Source of the DNA: Buddleja alternifolia
Lineage: Eukaryota; Streptophyta; Magnoliopsida; Lamiales; Scrophulariaceae
Length of the DNA: 64,000 nt
NCBI GenBank assembly: GCA_019426215.1
Contig: CM033408.1
Location: forward strand, 31,661,953 to 31,725,952
Reading direction: 5' to 3'
The position numbers were made by a program, and so were the translations under genes. How positions within the stretch are numbered: the first letter of the stretch is position 1; each line of letters starts with the position of its first letter. The notes under the pieces were generated by a model, which was not told where the DNA came from, did no database searches, and saw only the letters and a program-made list of their open reading frames with translations. Shown here one piece after another: positions 9,255 to 21,530 of the stretch.

Positions 9255-12200
9255 TCACAATAAAATATTCCCTCTGAGTTGGACTTCACGGCCTTGCTCA
9301 AACCCCCAGAACCAGAAGTATTTCCCATTGGATTTCATTCGGAGGAGAAGCTTTGTAAAGATCTTATTGATTCTTACCGGTTTAAACAAGTGTATTTGAA
9401 GTTGAGATTCGCCGACATGGTACTCTCCAATGTTTACTGTCATAGAATATAAATCTTGTTATTATTTGGTGCAGGCAAGAGCAAAGAGCAGAATAAGATC
9501 TAGTCTCAACAATTTCAGCTATTATATCAATCATCTAAACGGATAAATCATACAAACCTAGCTTCTTTTGTTCACCTTTCAAAGAAAAAAAAATCATTAA
9601 CTAAAAGCAATATTTAGGAATTTATATGTTGCTGATAAGCAACAAAGGCTTACCAGGAAATAGGCAACATCTTTGTTGCGTAGTCTCTTGACACAAACTC
9701 CTTTAGCTTTTCTTGACAAGTACTTGTACAAAGTCATTATATATAAGCAAATTAGAAATGAAACATGATTTCAAACGTCACGAAAACCTTTATAAAATAG
9801 CAATGAAGTTATACCTAAGACTCTCAATAGGCTCCCACGTATCTTCCGCAGAGCCATAACCTTTCCAACATATCTGAACAGGATTTTCTTGCAGGCCACT
9901 TCTTTGAACAGCTTTTGTCCCAGAAGTTATAAACTATTAAACCTGGCCTGGAGAAAGAAAACAAAGAACAAACTTCATAGAGAAGACATGAGATTTGCAA
10001 GACAATTATCTGAATTTTAACAAGTTCGTGTTCGAAGACCAAAAGTGCTGAGATCTAAAAAGCAAAACTACTCCACTTGCCATATACTTCAAACAGAAAT
10101 CTTAAGGCCAATAGAAAGACTTTTCTCTATCTTGATTTTTTGGAGGCATATTTCACAGATTTCACAAGACAGATCATATTGGCTGAAAGTGATCTTTCTT
10201 TGGCTGGGTTGGGATAGCAAATATATTTCTATTGTAACGTGACAACAATTAAATGACAGAACAGAAAGACACTTCATTACTAGCAGAATACAGATTATAA
10301 ACTTTGTTTGCCATCACCAGGTATTTAAATGCCCATTACATCGTTTTCAACCAACCTGCATTCAAGAAAAGTATATGAAAGTTTGACTCCTTGTTCATTC
10401 AAATGAAAAGGTAATACAACTCAAGAACTAATACTTCGATGGAATGAACATCATAAGCTGGAAATAATTAAACGAGAACTTACCATCACACTCTATTTTT
10501 AGTCATAAGGGTGGCTATGGTCTTTATTTACAGGAACATCTAAAACCTGCAAATCCTAGATCATTTACTGTGTATATTTGTAGTTAGTGTATGTAAGAAA
10601 TCGACATGCCAGATAGGTATTGGCCAAGAGAGGAAAGAACGAAGTAAGTTGACGTATTAGTCTATTTTAGACCTAATTATCATGCTGTGACACCAAAAGA
10701 AATGTAGATCAGCAGGCATAATCAACAGAAGTTTATCACTATAAATAAGAACCACTATCAATAGGTCTTTCTTCTTACCCTTCACTTCAACTTTTAACAA
10801 CCTTTACCCACTTTAATGGCTTAAGTAGGTCATTCCTATATATGCCAGATAAATTGTTCCCACTAAATATCAAAGCAATGATAAGCATTTAAATAACCAA
10901 TAAACCATATCACATAAATGCCCATGAAATGATACATAAACCTCTGACACAAAGTTCATCACTAGAGGAAAGTAATCAAAATTTAAAAGTTTCTTATTCT
11001 GGACAATCAATGATTTTGAAATTACCTGGACATAAGCAATACAGAACGTGGATCAATTATAGCATTTCAACTTGGGGATTGAGGTGGACCTTGAACAAGA
11101 AAAACGGGTCAGCCGAATTGGTTACATTGAGAGTATGTTAAATTTGGTGGATCCATTATGCTCCTTACTTTTGTTCAAGTAAAGATTAACCAACGACCCA
11201 AAATTTAAAATTATTAACGAATTGAATAAAGGGTATTTTGTATGCACAATTTAAGCAAAGTATTTAAACAAACCTCATCAAGTATAGCTTTCACTTGGCA
11301 AAGTTTTTCAGCATGCTCAACGACTTCAGCTTCACTATCACTTTCTCAACCAGGCCTGGATGATATTTTTAGCATTACAGAGTGATCTAAAAGAAAATAC
11401 AAGACGCAAAGATTATTTGTCGTGCATTTACCAAAAAATATGCACCAAAGTTTTTATAAAGAACGTACAATTAAATTTTATGAAAACAACAAAGAAGATA
11501 GAAAAGTTCACTCTTTATTTGGAAGTTTTTCAATATGTTTATGCATGGGTGTCAATTCATTGGACCTGACAAACTTTGTCTTGATCTTTCGAAACAATTT
11601 TCCTGTTGTGCATCGCCAATCTGCTCCATATAATTAAATATCAGTGATGATATATCAAAGCTTCTGTTTTTCCTTTTTTTTTTTTATTGGTCCAAACAAG
11701 TTCTAACTAGATATCTTTATAGATTGAACAGCTAAACACAGTGTATTAGTTAATAAACTTGTATATACCGGTGTGGGGAGAGCCATCAACTTACTATTTA
11801 AGAAGCAGATTACGAAGTTGTACAACCTGCATAATTAATCAACCTAATGAAAATCATAGACATATGCACTCTTCTCTTTAAGGACAAGAACCTAGTAGTA
11901 AGATAATATTAGGTAAGAATGACATGCATATTCACAAATTAATTAGCGAGTTTCGGGGGTTAAATCAGGAAACATTCTTCACAGACCTTGTACGATGTAC
12001 CAAAAATTCATGTTGCATCCAACAGATCTTGTAATTGAACCACACTTTTCAGCTTTGTCTGCAAAGGGGCATACAAGAAGGTACAAGCTACAATGTTTAC
12101 ATGTCAATGAGGCTCCTCATAAAGTAACATTCAAAAAAAGGTGAATATTGAAGAATTAATACGCACCAATGCTCAAGGTCTTCCCCCTTTATATTTTGAA

Positions 12201-15200
12201 GGGATAATAGCAGACACCCTCCTCAGTTATGGGGTGATGTGCATTTTGCCCCCTAACTTATTGAAATGTGTACTTTGCCCCCTCACTTATCAGACACCCT
12301 CCTCAGTTATGGGGTGATGTGCACTTTGCCCCCTAACTTATTGAAATGTGTACTTTGTCCCCTCACTTATCATAAAATGTGCACTTCACCCCCTCGGGCA
12401 GTTCGGGCACCACACTTATCATAAAAATTGGACTTTTGCCCCCTGATTTATGTGTCTTTGTAGCACTTTGCGCCCTACTTATGTGTTTTTGTAGCATTTT
12501 GCCCCCTCACTTATGTGTTTTGTATCACTTTGCCCCTGCCCAAGCTGCCCGAGGGGGTGAAGTGCACATTTAGTGATAAGTAAGGGGGCAAAGTGCACGT
12601 CACCTCATAACTGAGGGGTGTCTGAGGGGTGTCTGCCATTATCCCTATTTTAAAATCAAATTTAAAAGCTTTATCTTTGTAACTTTTCAACTTTACCTCG
12701 AAATTCCGTCACTAGTGTCCAGAAAAGAATGATATTCTCAATGGAGAACAGGACTACAGAATTAAATAGGGACAGGGACAGTACAAAAGATGATAAATCT
12801 TACAGACGGATAATGGCAATCAAACAACGTAGCCCTTGAGACTGTCCAACTGTCCCAAGTAACCTTCCAGGTAAAATTGGAGGAGTTGTTGAAGACAGAT
12901 GTGGGTCTTTTGCATCAAAAACCATCTTCCTCAAAACACAAGCAGCATCGTCGTAACATCTGCATTTTGATAATTAATGATTAACATTCGGAAAGAAAAA
13001 TAATAAGAAGAAGAATGTGTGCAGGAACTTATAGATTGACTGATGAACTTGCTCGCAAGCACACTCTTGCATCCACAGTCCCTAAGCACAAAAAAACAAA
13101 AAACAAATCATAGAACGTTTTTTCTCGGAAGGGGAACACATTTTTCAGCACAATTCCTCGATAACATCCATCTACTAACTCGTTATGAAAGTACACTATA
13201 AATGAAAACGAAATCAGTAACCAAGAAATGTTACTTGTAATAGTGCTTAACAAAACTCCTTCCATTGACATCACAAACATAGGATCATCCTGTAATAACG
13301 TCAAAAGAAAATTAGTTAGATTTATAAAACATTGCCAAATAAACATTTGGCCATGTTTTATCGAAAGAAATTTTTTTCAAAGTCCAGTGAGATATCGAAA
13401 GAAAAAGTTGGCAATAAATATTTCTCATATCATATGGACGGAAACCAAAAAGATAGCACCATAAAGAGAAAACCATTAAACCCAGTGGTGGATCTAGAAC
13501 TTGGGCTCAGTGGGGGCACTAGGTATTTTATGGAGGGGGTGCCGGGGGCTTGCCCCCGCGGTACGGTACAGTATATTTATGGGGGCAAATATAATAACTA
13601 ATTAGGTTCAATTACAATTTTTGACATAATTTATATTTTTATACCTCTTTTGTTATAACCAGAATTTTGGGTTTTGGGGGGTGAACTCAAAGTAAAGGGA
13701 GAAAACGTGATATTTTTCGATCTTGAGGGGGCGAAATTCAAATATAAAAAATTTTATAAGGTAAAAAAATAATTTTTCAAAATTAAGGGAGGGCATTTAA
13801 TACTTTCAAAATTGAGGGGGCACTTAATAATTTGAGGGGGGCACTAATGTAATTAAAAAGTTAAAATTTGCAAATATGTTTATATTAGGGGGGAAAATGA
13901 AATTTTCAGTGGGGGCACTGCCCCCGGGGAAAGGGTAGATCCGCCACTGATTAAACCTGAAAGTTTTCAGAAGTACACAACGAAACAGAAAAAACGAAGT
14001 CTATTCATTATTCCAACGCAACTTAATGTATAGAATATTATCATGCACTCACAACTTATGCATCTTATTCAAAATGTTCTATCATCACATAGAATATTAT
14101 CCAGGCGCATACACCAATAACTTAACTGATAACCTCCCCCACCTCCCCTTTTGAGTGGATAAGGGCCACATTCTGACACACAGGCACATAACAAGCATGT
14201 AGATATAGGTGCTAAGCCAAGCCGTGTTCACTTCTACATGCTTCTGATGCAAAGCACAACTTCCGGTTCAAGTATTTGTGTCAAGTTGTACCCTGTCCAG
14301 GCCTTATTTTTCAGCAATAGCAAAAGACACGCATCGAATCATGTTTCAAATGAATAGCAAAGAAATAAGGACGAGCAACAACATTTAATCTACAAACAGG
14401 TATTAAGAAACTCAGAGCATCAACCCAGCCATAAGTACAAAGCAGAAAACCCACAAGAATGGCGAACTTCACGCTCTACTGGAATGCTTGCAAGGAGCTG
14501 TTCCTTTCCATAACAAAAACAACAAACATTAGGAAACGCAAAAAGGAGGAGACTATTAACTTCACTAAATGGGCTTCGGGGAACAGGGATGTCTTAAACG
14601 AAGCCTATGAAGAAATTAAAGATGAGGCACGACTATCGGAAGAGAAATCTCAAAACAAACATTAACTTCTTTTATCTCAATACTAGCATCGTCAAGTCCA
14701 TCCAACATTAACGAGTCCTTGCTGACAAGTGAAACCTTAAAAATATAAAAGAAAGTAAAAGAGTTAGCTCACCTACAAAAACAAATCAGCAATAAAAGAT
14801 ATTGCGATTACTGATCAAAATACGCGTTAATTGTCCTTCCAAGTCAAGGAGACCCATTTGATCAATGATAAGAAACACCGAATCTCAAGATGGGTAACTA
14901 CGAGTCCATGCCAAGAAAAAGCAATTAGTAAACAAAATGCATATATTTATAGATAGAGAATAGAATTGAACAACATGCTTTATTTCAAAAGAGATATACA
15001 GTTGATGGTCAATGGTAAAAGCGAGGCGAGTCCAGGATGGATACCCGCTCTACCCGGATTCATTGCCAAAATTTTGCCATTACCCCATTGCGTAGTTTTC
15101 AATCAACATGCATCCAACAAAAGTATATGAAAATTTGACTTCTAATTCATTCAACAGAAAAAGGTAATGCAACTCAAGAATTCATGATACTTTAATATAA

Positions 15201-15693
15201 TGAACATCATAAGGTGGAATCACTTAACAGAGCACTTAATTACCATCACACTTGAAGTAGCATATCTAATTTCCGTCCTACATCATGTACTCTGTTTGTG
15301 TATTTGTAGTTAGTGTATGTAAGTAATTCCACATGTCAAATAGTTATTGGCGAAGAGACGAAACATTGAAGTAATTAAGTTGACGTGGTAGAACAACCAA
15401 AAGAATTGAAAATTATAAATCAACATGCAATTTTACGTGCTTTCTACCGGCGTGAGTAAGAACGATTAAGGATTAAGGAAAATAAAATAAAATCAAGAAT
15501 GGGACTATATATATAAGAAAAATAACTAGACTAAGTCGAATTCAAGAATCGGTATAACCAGAAAATGTCAAGTTTGAAATTGAATTTGGTAATGATAACA
15601 GTTTACATTAAATTAATTCCAGTATATATTAACATTAAATATATATATATATATATAGACATACAAATAACCTGTTTCGTCGACTTCTTCCAT
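9255..15693 (-). CDS. Candidate split gene or gene relic with a chromodomain-like exon
   Basis: Not identified. Several short stretches look like minus-strand exons. These are a start MEEVDETG with donor at about 15672 behind a GA-rich leader; [16 protein letters not shown] at about 14660-14735 after a TTTTTAAG acceptor; a piece at about 13250-13290 ([14 protein letters not shown]); 13030-13085 ([15 protein letters not shown]), which joins in phase to 12803-12958 ([32 protein letters not shown]); [16 protein letters not shown] near 12680-12735; [19 protein letters not shown] at about 11280-11340; and 9814-9914, where one frame reads [17 protein letters not shown], a typical chromodomain core. 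[17 protein letters not shown] lies at about 9377-9430. Not all phases join, so this may be a decayed gene or more than one fragment. Boundaries are approximate. Confidence 0.35.
10330..10660. repeat. Dispersed direct repeat, copy 1
   Basis: Matches 15090-15400 in the same orientation with visible divergence. Shared strings include AAAGTATATGAAA, GAACATCATAAG and TTTGTAGTTAGTGTATGTAA. The copies are about 4.75 kb apart inside the candidate split gene. They suggest an old tandem duplication or an unrecognised element. Confidence 0.7.
12201..12645. mobile_element. Inverted-repeat element (MITE/foldback type), 445 bp
   Basis: The left end GGGATAATAGCAGACACCCT is mirrored by the right end, which reads GGTGTCTGCCATTATCCC. 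The arms continue as CTCAGTTATGGGGTGA on the left and TCACC..CATAACTGAGG on the right. Inside are several copies of a CACTTTGCCCCCTCACTTAT-type motif in both orientations. No coding capacity. Related motifs occur in the foldback family at 39111, 48333 and 56345. Confidence 0.8.
13483..13949. mobile_element. hAT-type MITE with 8-bp target duplication
   Basis: Termini are CAGTGGTGGATCTAG on the left and GGTAGATCCGCCACTG on the right (inverted, imperfect). The element is flanked by the perfect octamer ATTAAACC at 13475-13482 and 13950-13957. An 8-bp duplication and CAGTGG..-type ends are hallmarks of non-autonomous hAT elements. The interior is 467 bp of G-run-rich sequence with no gene. Confidence 0.9.
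14459..14665 (+). CDS. Short hypothetical ORF, 68 residues
   Basis: ATG to TAA encodes a charged, lysine- and glutamate-rich peptide (starts [17 protein letters not shown]). Composition is protein-like rather than AT-noise, but I recognise no domain and see no splice context. It may be a fragment of a captured gene. It lies on the strand opposite the coding-like exons around it. Confidence 0.2.
   Translation: MANFTLYWNACKELFLSITKTTNIRKRKKEETINFTKWASGNRDVLNEAYEEIKDEARLSEEKSQNKH
15090..15400. repeat. Dispersed direct repeat, copy 2
   Basis: Partner of 10330-10660, same orientation. It lies a few hundred bases downstream (minus-strand sense) of the putative first exon at 15672-15693. Confidence 0.7.
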
Positions 15694-15715
15694 TTTTCAG
15701 ACCTAGAACCAAGAG

Positions 15716-15800
15716 AGGTAGAGAGAGAAAGCATAAGAGAGAGAAGCAGAGGAAGAAAAAGAGAAGTGAGAGAGAGAGAGAGAAGTGAAAGAAAAATTGA
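15716..15800. repeat. GA-rich low-complexity tract
   Basis: GAGAGA-rich stretch. On the minus strand it is a CT-rich leader just upstream of the MEEVDETG start at 15693, as is common in plant 5' UTRs. Confidence 0.7.
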
Positions 15801-16036
15801 AAATTTCTGCAAAGTTGCCGCTGCTTTTATGGAGGGAGACATGGCGTCATGTATCAGCGATCCCCACCGCCTGCCCAATCTAACGGCTACCTTTTTCTTT
15901 CTTTTTTGGCAAGTAAAATTAACACGTGTTCTTTTTTGGTAAGTGGTATTTGGCTAATAGATTGCGTATATGTGCATGTGTATATATATATATATATATT
16001 TTTAATTTTTTTTGGTAAGTAGTGTAATAAAATGAC

Positions 16037-16365
16037 CGGGATAATTACAGTTTTAATCCTTAATATTGACACTCAAAACACTTTTAGTCTCTTATTTGTT
16101 GGACTTGACAAAATTGATTCTTAGTCTTTTATTTTTTAACAAATTTCGTCCATGTCGTTAACTTTCTGTCAAAATCAATGTAATAATCCCGAAATATTCC
16201 GTCATTTGATAGAATATTCCATTAAGTTTAACAAGACATTTAACGGCAGAAACGAATTTTGTTAAAAATGAAATGATTAAGGACCAAAATTGTTAAGTCC
16301 AACAAATGGAAGACCAAAAATTGATTTAGGTGTCAACATTAGAGACCAAAACTGTAATTATCCCG
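16037..16365. mobile_element. Inverted-repeat MITE, 329 bp
   Basis: Left arm begins CGGGATAATTACAGTTTTAA. The right arm ends AAAACTGTAATTATCCCG. The arms extend inwards imperfectly (TATTGACAC versus GTGTCAACAT). I could not find a convincing target duplication. No coding capacity. Confidence 0.8.
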
Positions 16366-17299
16366 AATAACAGCTAACATTAAATATACTTTATTATTGT
16401 ATTAGTGTTTTTAGAATCTCCCAAACCCACACTTTCCTTTTTTATACACATGCATGTCATTAGGCTAATGATTTCATAAATTTTAAAATTTACTAATTAT
16501 GTATTCTTCGGGTCATTTTGGGAAAAAGATGATAAAATCTCTTTAGCATAACAAATTCGTTACCAAAAATAATGATCAACAGGATAAATAATTTCTCCAT
16601 CAAAAAAAATTATTTTTTCCATGAATATATACATTTATGTTTGAAAAGGATAAATAATTTCTCCATCAAAAAAAATATTTTTTCCATGAATATATACATT
16701 TATGTTTGAAAAGTATTAGTAGATTCTGGAAGCATTGCAACCTTACGATGTGGACGCCAAAAAATCATAAATCCCCAAATTAAATTAATCACGTGCAATA
16801 TTAATAAATTAAATTTACTTAGTATATTCAAATAAACAATTTAAACAAGCTGAGCGAAATTTTGTCACAACTAGAACATTATGTAAAAATAAGAGAAGTA
16901 CTAAAACACCCTTCTTAACGGGTAATACTTGGGGGGTTCGAATTAGGAGTTCCATATGGAAAGATGAGAATCTAGAAGGTAAGAGGGGTTGTCATTCTTA
17001 TTGATTGATATATAAGGGTATCATTGTCAATTTGTTTTGATAAATAAATAATAAATATGGTAGGATGTTATTACTTATTAGCCTAATTTTTAAAAACATA
17101 AAGGGTTAATCAGAACTTATTGATAGTACAGGAGATAATATGTCTTTTTCAATAACACAACGGGGTAAAATATCTTTTACTCTGAATCTAAAGATTCTGG
17201 TCATAGGGATCTGCAAGGTTTAGGGGTTCGAGAACCCAAGTATCATCCATAATTATCTACAAAATAACATAACTATATAAACCTCAGTACAATGAATAC
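16366..17299. repeat. Non-genic gap with a 66-bp tandem duplication
   Basis: AT-rich. The only structure is a direct tandem copy at 16581-16646 and 16647-16712, each starting AGGATAAATAATTTCTCC and nearly identical, so the duplication is recent. Confidence 0.75.
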
Positions 17300-17604
17300 G
17301 TGTGTTTCCTCTGCAGCATTGGCTATGATACATCTAAGATCAAAATGAATGCACTGGATCTTCCTAACAACTTTTCTTGCCCAAACGACTCCAATTCCTA
17401 TTCGATCTCCAACATAAACTACCCTTCAACAGCCATTTCCAACTTAAACGAAAATGAAATCAAGACGACTTATAGAACAACGACTAATGTTGGCACTGAA
17501 ATTGAATCAACCTTCTGCCGTTGTTGAAGTGGTATCAAATAAGTTGCAATTCACAAAGGATGTCAAGAACCTAATGTTTCAAGTGAAGGATGTGAAGAAG
17601 CTAA

Positions 17605-18178
17605 GGCTCTTTTTGGTTGTGTTTTCGTTTCAATTTCAATCATTATTTCTTAAAATGTATGGAAAAATGAGTTTTTTTTATTATTATTTTCGGATGAAAA
17701 TGTAGGCGTGTTTGGTTGTGTCTCTGAAAATTATTGGAATTGATGGTTTTATGATGTGTGAAATGATTGAGTCAATTAAAATAATAATTATGTGAGTAAT
17801 ATATATAAAATTATAGGTAATAATATATTAATTAAATATATTTATAAGTAAAAATGATAAAAAATGACCCCCCCAAAAAAATTAAAAATATTCAAAATGG
17901 GCTTAAAATGTACACGAGCCTATGAAGGTTAAGATCATGTATTTTATTCCACTATAGCACCACATTTATTGCCGAAAATGTGGATTTTTAGAAGGAAATG
18001 TGAGAGAAAGAAAAATGTGAGTGCGATTTGATAAAATGAAATGTATTTACAGTAGAATATGAAAGTGAAAATGAAAATAAATGTATTTTCAATTAAGAAT
18101 GGTGTAAAATGTGTCTTTTTATTTTCAAATGAGATCAAAAATGAAAATATGGGTTTGAAAACACAAACAAACATAGCC
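17605..18178. mobile_element. Tourist/PIF-Harbinger-like MITE, copy 1
   Basis: Starts GGCTCTTTTTGG and ends AACATAGCC, flanked by TAA at 17602-17604 and 18179-18181. A TAA target site with GGCTNTGTTTGG-type ends fits Tourist-like elements. 574 bp, no gene. Confidence 0.8.
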
Positions 18179-18181
18179 TAA

Positions 18182-18754
18182 GGCTCTGTTTGGATGTATT
18201 TTCATTTCATTTTCAACCGTGATTTTCTAAAACATATTGGAAAATGTGTTTTTTGATTTTTATGTGAAAATGTCGGCATGTTTGGTTATGTTTCTAAAAT
18301 TGGTTAGAACTTAGAATTGATGATTTGATGATGTGTGAAATGATTGAGTTAGTAAAAAATAATGATTATGTATATTATATAGATAAAATAATAGATAATA
18401 TTATATTGATTAAATAAGCTTATAAGTAAAAATTATAAAAACTAACCCAAAAAAAGCACTAAAAATATTCAAAATTAGTCTTAAAACGTGCACAAAGATA
18501 TGAAGCTTAATACTATGTATTTTATGCCACTATAAAATTACAATTGTTACCGAAAATATGAATTTTTAGAAGGAGATATGAGATAAGGAAAAAGATGAGT
18601 GCGAATTGGTAAAATAAAAAGTAGTTATTGGAGAATGTGGAGTGAAAATGAAAAAAAGTGTATTTTCAATTAAAAATAGTGTAAACTGTGTATTTTATTT
18701 TCAAATGAAAATGAAAACCAAAACGTTGCTGCTAAAACACAAACAAACATAGCC
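18182..18754. mobile_element. Tourist/PIF-Harbinger-like MITE, copy 2
   Basis: Starts GGCTCTGTTTGGATG and ends AACATAGCC, with TAA at 18179-18181 and 18755-18757. Same family and orientation as copy 1. The two share the middle TAA, giving TAA-element-TAA-element-TAA. 573 bp, clearly diverged from copy 1. Confidence 0.8.
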
Positions 18755-18850
18755 TAAAAGTTTCTAGTGAATTTTAATAGGAATCTGATTGCACCCCCTG
18801 AAAAGCACTTGTCTGGCTCAATTACATGGTCTAACGGGAAGTTAAAGTTG

Positions 18851-19408
18851 GGAAAGTTTTACTTTTGATCCCCTAGTTATACGCTTAATTCGATTTTAAT
18901 CCCCAATTACACCGCTCATCAAATATACTCCTTAACCTACCACATTTTCATCAAATGTGGCCCCTCTTTCTAATTTGCCATCAAATTAGTAATTGTTGTG
19001 GTTAATTGGAATGTCAAAAACATAAATTGATATTGAAGGGCTAGCTTTTGTCTTCATTGTGTAAATATTGATTCGGATGAAAATGTAGATAGTCAAATTG
19101 AATGAAGATATATAGCCTAGCATATATACATGATGCCTAGAAATGCTAGAAAATCCATATACTAATTTAAATCAATACATATACTACTTTAAATCATACC
19201 ATGTTTATCAAAAAATGTTCTAATTATAGAAAGTAAACAAACCAAACAAGATTTACCGTTTATCGAAAACGGGTAACGAATTCACAATATCCAATTAAAG
19301 AAGTACAGAACCAATCCATCAATCACGTTTTTACAATGACTGGCTGCAAACAAATGGAATTTAACAACACAGTGCTCCCGGACTAACCCCAAGAAAGCAA
19401 GAATTACG
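18851..19408. other. intergenic gap, no gene seen
   Basis: AT-rich. Nothing recognisable on either strand. Confidence 0.5.
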
Positions 19409-19655
19409 AAATATACTCAAAGAGACTACGAACTACAGTTTTTCTTTTACGGGAATCAATTTTATTCTGTTTTACGAAAATATGAAACATACTCAAAGAT
19501 GAAGGAAATCGACTCCCGTAAAAACCGTAAGATGAAGGATTTACGAAATATACTCAAAGAGACTACGAACTACAGTTTTTCTTTTACTGGAATCGATTTT
19601 ATTCTGTTTTACGAAAATATGAAACATACTCAAAGATGAAGGAAATATGAAACAT
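19409..19655. repeat. Tandem repeat beside the copia fragment
   Basis: Two copies of a unit of about 130 bp starting ATATACTCAAAGAGACTACG and containing TTTTATTCTGTTTTACG, plus shorter echoes of AAACATACTCAAAGATGAAGG. It abuts the truncated end of the copia relic. Confidence 0.75.
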
Positions 19656-21530
19656 ACTCATGAGAATACTCCAGATCCGAGTGTGAATGTATACCCTGAA
19701 GTGCTCTTCATGTCGTCAACTGATCCGGCCCAATCACTGTCTGTATATCCAAACAATCTTGCATCTTCGGTGGCCTTATACTGGATCCCCAAGTCTTTTG
19801 TTCCTCGTAAGTAGCGTAAAATCCTCTTTGCTGCTCCATAATGTTTTTGACTCGGAGACTGCATAAATCTTGATAGAAGACTTGTTGCATATAAAATGTC
19901 AGGTTTTGTGGCTGTTAAATATAGCAGACTTCCAATTAGACTTCTATATTGTGATGGATCCGCTTTACCAGTCACATCTTCTTTTTGTAATTTTTCATTG
20001 TTCACCAAGGGAGTAGCAACTGACTTGCAGGTACTCATCTTGTATTTTTTTAGAAGATCCTTTGTGTATTTCTTTTGAGAGATGAAAATTCCCTCATCAT
20101 CTTGACTTATCTCGATGCTGAGAAAAGTCGGTCATCTCGAATGTCTTCATCATATCTTCTTTGAATTCTTTAATCAATTTCTCATTATTTCCAGTGTATA
20201 TGAGACCATCTATGTATAAAGAAATTACAAGAGTGTCAGTGTTACCTTGATTCTTGATGTAGAGAGTTGGCTCACTTTTACTCCTCCTGAATCCTCGATC
20301 CATGAAGTATTTATCGATTCGACTGTACCAAGCCCGTGGTGCTTGTTTTAGTCCATAACGTGCCTTTTTCAATTTAAGCACTTTGTCTTCCGATCCTTCT
20401 ACCACGAACCCTTGTGGTTGTTCCACGTATATTTCTTCTTCAAGGAATCCATTCAGGAAGGTTGATTTTACATCTAGTTGATAGAGTCTCCATCCTTTTT
20501 GTGCAACCAGAGCAATTAGTGCTCTAATGGTATCAAGTCGTGCCACAGGAGCAAACGTCTCGTTGTAGTCAATTCCAGGTACCTGCGAGTACCCTTTCGC
20601 TACAAGTCTTGCCTTGTGTTTTTGTATTGAGCCATCAGGATTGAGTTTTATCTTGTAGACCCACTTTACTCCTATGACTTCTTTATCTTTTGGTTTTTCG
20701 ACCAACACCCATGTATCATTTTTCTCGATCATCTTTATTTCTTCTTCCATAGCCTTAATCCAAAATTCTTGCTTGGCAGCCGCTTCAAAGCTTTCGGGCT
20801 CCATGTTTACATAGTTGCATCTCTCATATATTTCTCTTAAAGATCTTACTTTTCTTGGTGTTGATTCGGGTGACTCTTCTTGCAGCGGAATAGGTTGTGG
20901 AGTAGCCGGAGGACTTGGTGTCTCAGTGTTTTCTTCACTATTGGATTCTCCACTTGTATAGTTGTAGGCATATATATGTTCTTCTTTTCTATTTTTTTTT
21001 CTTCCCAATTCCATGCAGCGTTTTCATCGAACTCCACGTCTCGACTGATAATGAGCTTCTTTGTTTTGAGATCGTAGACTCGGTAGCCTTTGGATTCAGT
21101 GCTATAACCCAAGAATATACCTCATCCCATCTTCTCATCTAGTTTACTTTATTTTTGGTCCGAAATATGGATGTAGCATATGCATCCGACAACTCTGAGA
21201 TGCTTCGCAGATGGTTTTCTTCCACTCCAGGCTTCTACCGGCGTTTTGTCTTGTACCGCCTTGGATGTATTCGGAAGGACACCTATTGAGTGGATAAACT
21301 GCAGTGTATACTGCTTCTGCCCAGAATGTATTCGGAAGCCCTTTTTCTTTTAGCATTGACCAAGCTATCTCCATTATGGTTTTATTCTTTCTTTCTGAGA
21401 CGCCATTTTGCTCCGGTGCATATCCAACAGTTAGTTGATGTTCTATGTCTTCTTCTTCACAGAATTTGCTAAATTCTTTATATGTATACTTTTTACCTCG
21501 ATCACTTCTAATTGTCTTGATTTGTTTATG
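19656..21530 (-). pseudogene. Ty1/copia retrotransposon fragment (integrase end, RT, RNase H)
   Basis: In minus-strand order: the integrase C-terminal core (EQNGVSERKN, TFWAEAVYTA; about 21150-21530); the GYSTESKGYRVYDL segment (about 20850-21112); the reverse transcriptase (20097-21014: [33 protein letters not shown]); and RNase H (19658-20038: SLIGSLLYLTATKPDI, YTDSDWAGS). The frames are broken between segments. The RT box that should read Y-V-D-D reads YIDG, so a catalytic Asp is lost. Gag, protease, the 5' part of integrase, the C-terminus and LTRs are missing. It is a dead fragment. Confidence 0.9.

Larger units (their letters stand above)
17300..18850 (+). pseudogene. Subtilisin-like protease (subtilase) 3' relic, split by MITEs
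   Basis: The segment 17305-17600 encodes the end of a plant subtilase (S8, cucumisin type): IGYDTSKIKM, SCPNDSNSYSISNINYPS, then a broken counterpart of the RTVTNVG start of the fibronectin-III-like domain and a frameshifted KLQFTKDVKNLMFQVKDVKK. Reading resumes after two MITEs at about 18790-18840 with SGSITWSNGK, the usual subtilase C-terminal motif. The catalytic Asp/His/Ser region is absent and frames are broken, so it is non-functional. A second copy of the same stretch lies at 44319-44450. Confidence 0.75.

Noticed and set aside
10929..11141. Plus-strand frame with an exon-like piece ([18 protein letters not shown], about 11067-11135)
   Set aside because: It looks coding and has a possible acceptor and donor, but it is isolated on the strand opposite the other exons. 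I could not link it to a gene.
9255..15693. Calling the chromodomain-like gene a chromomethylase (CMT)
   Set aside because: No BAH domain or cytosine methylase motifs (PCQ, ENV) were seen in the neighbouring exons.
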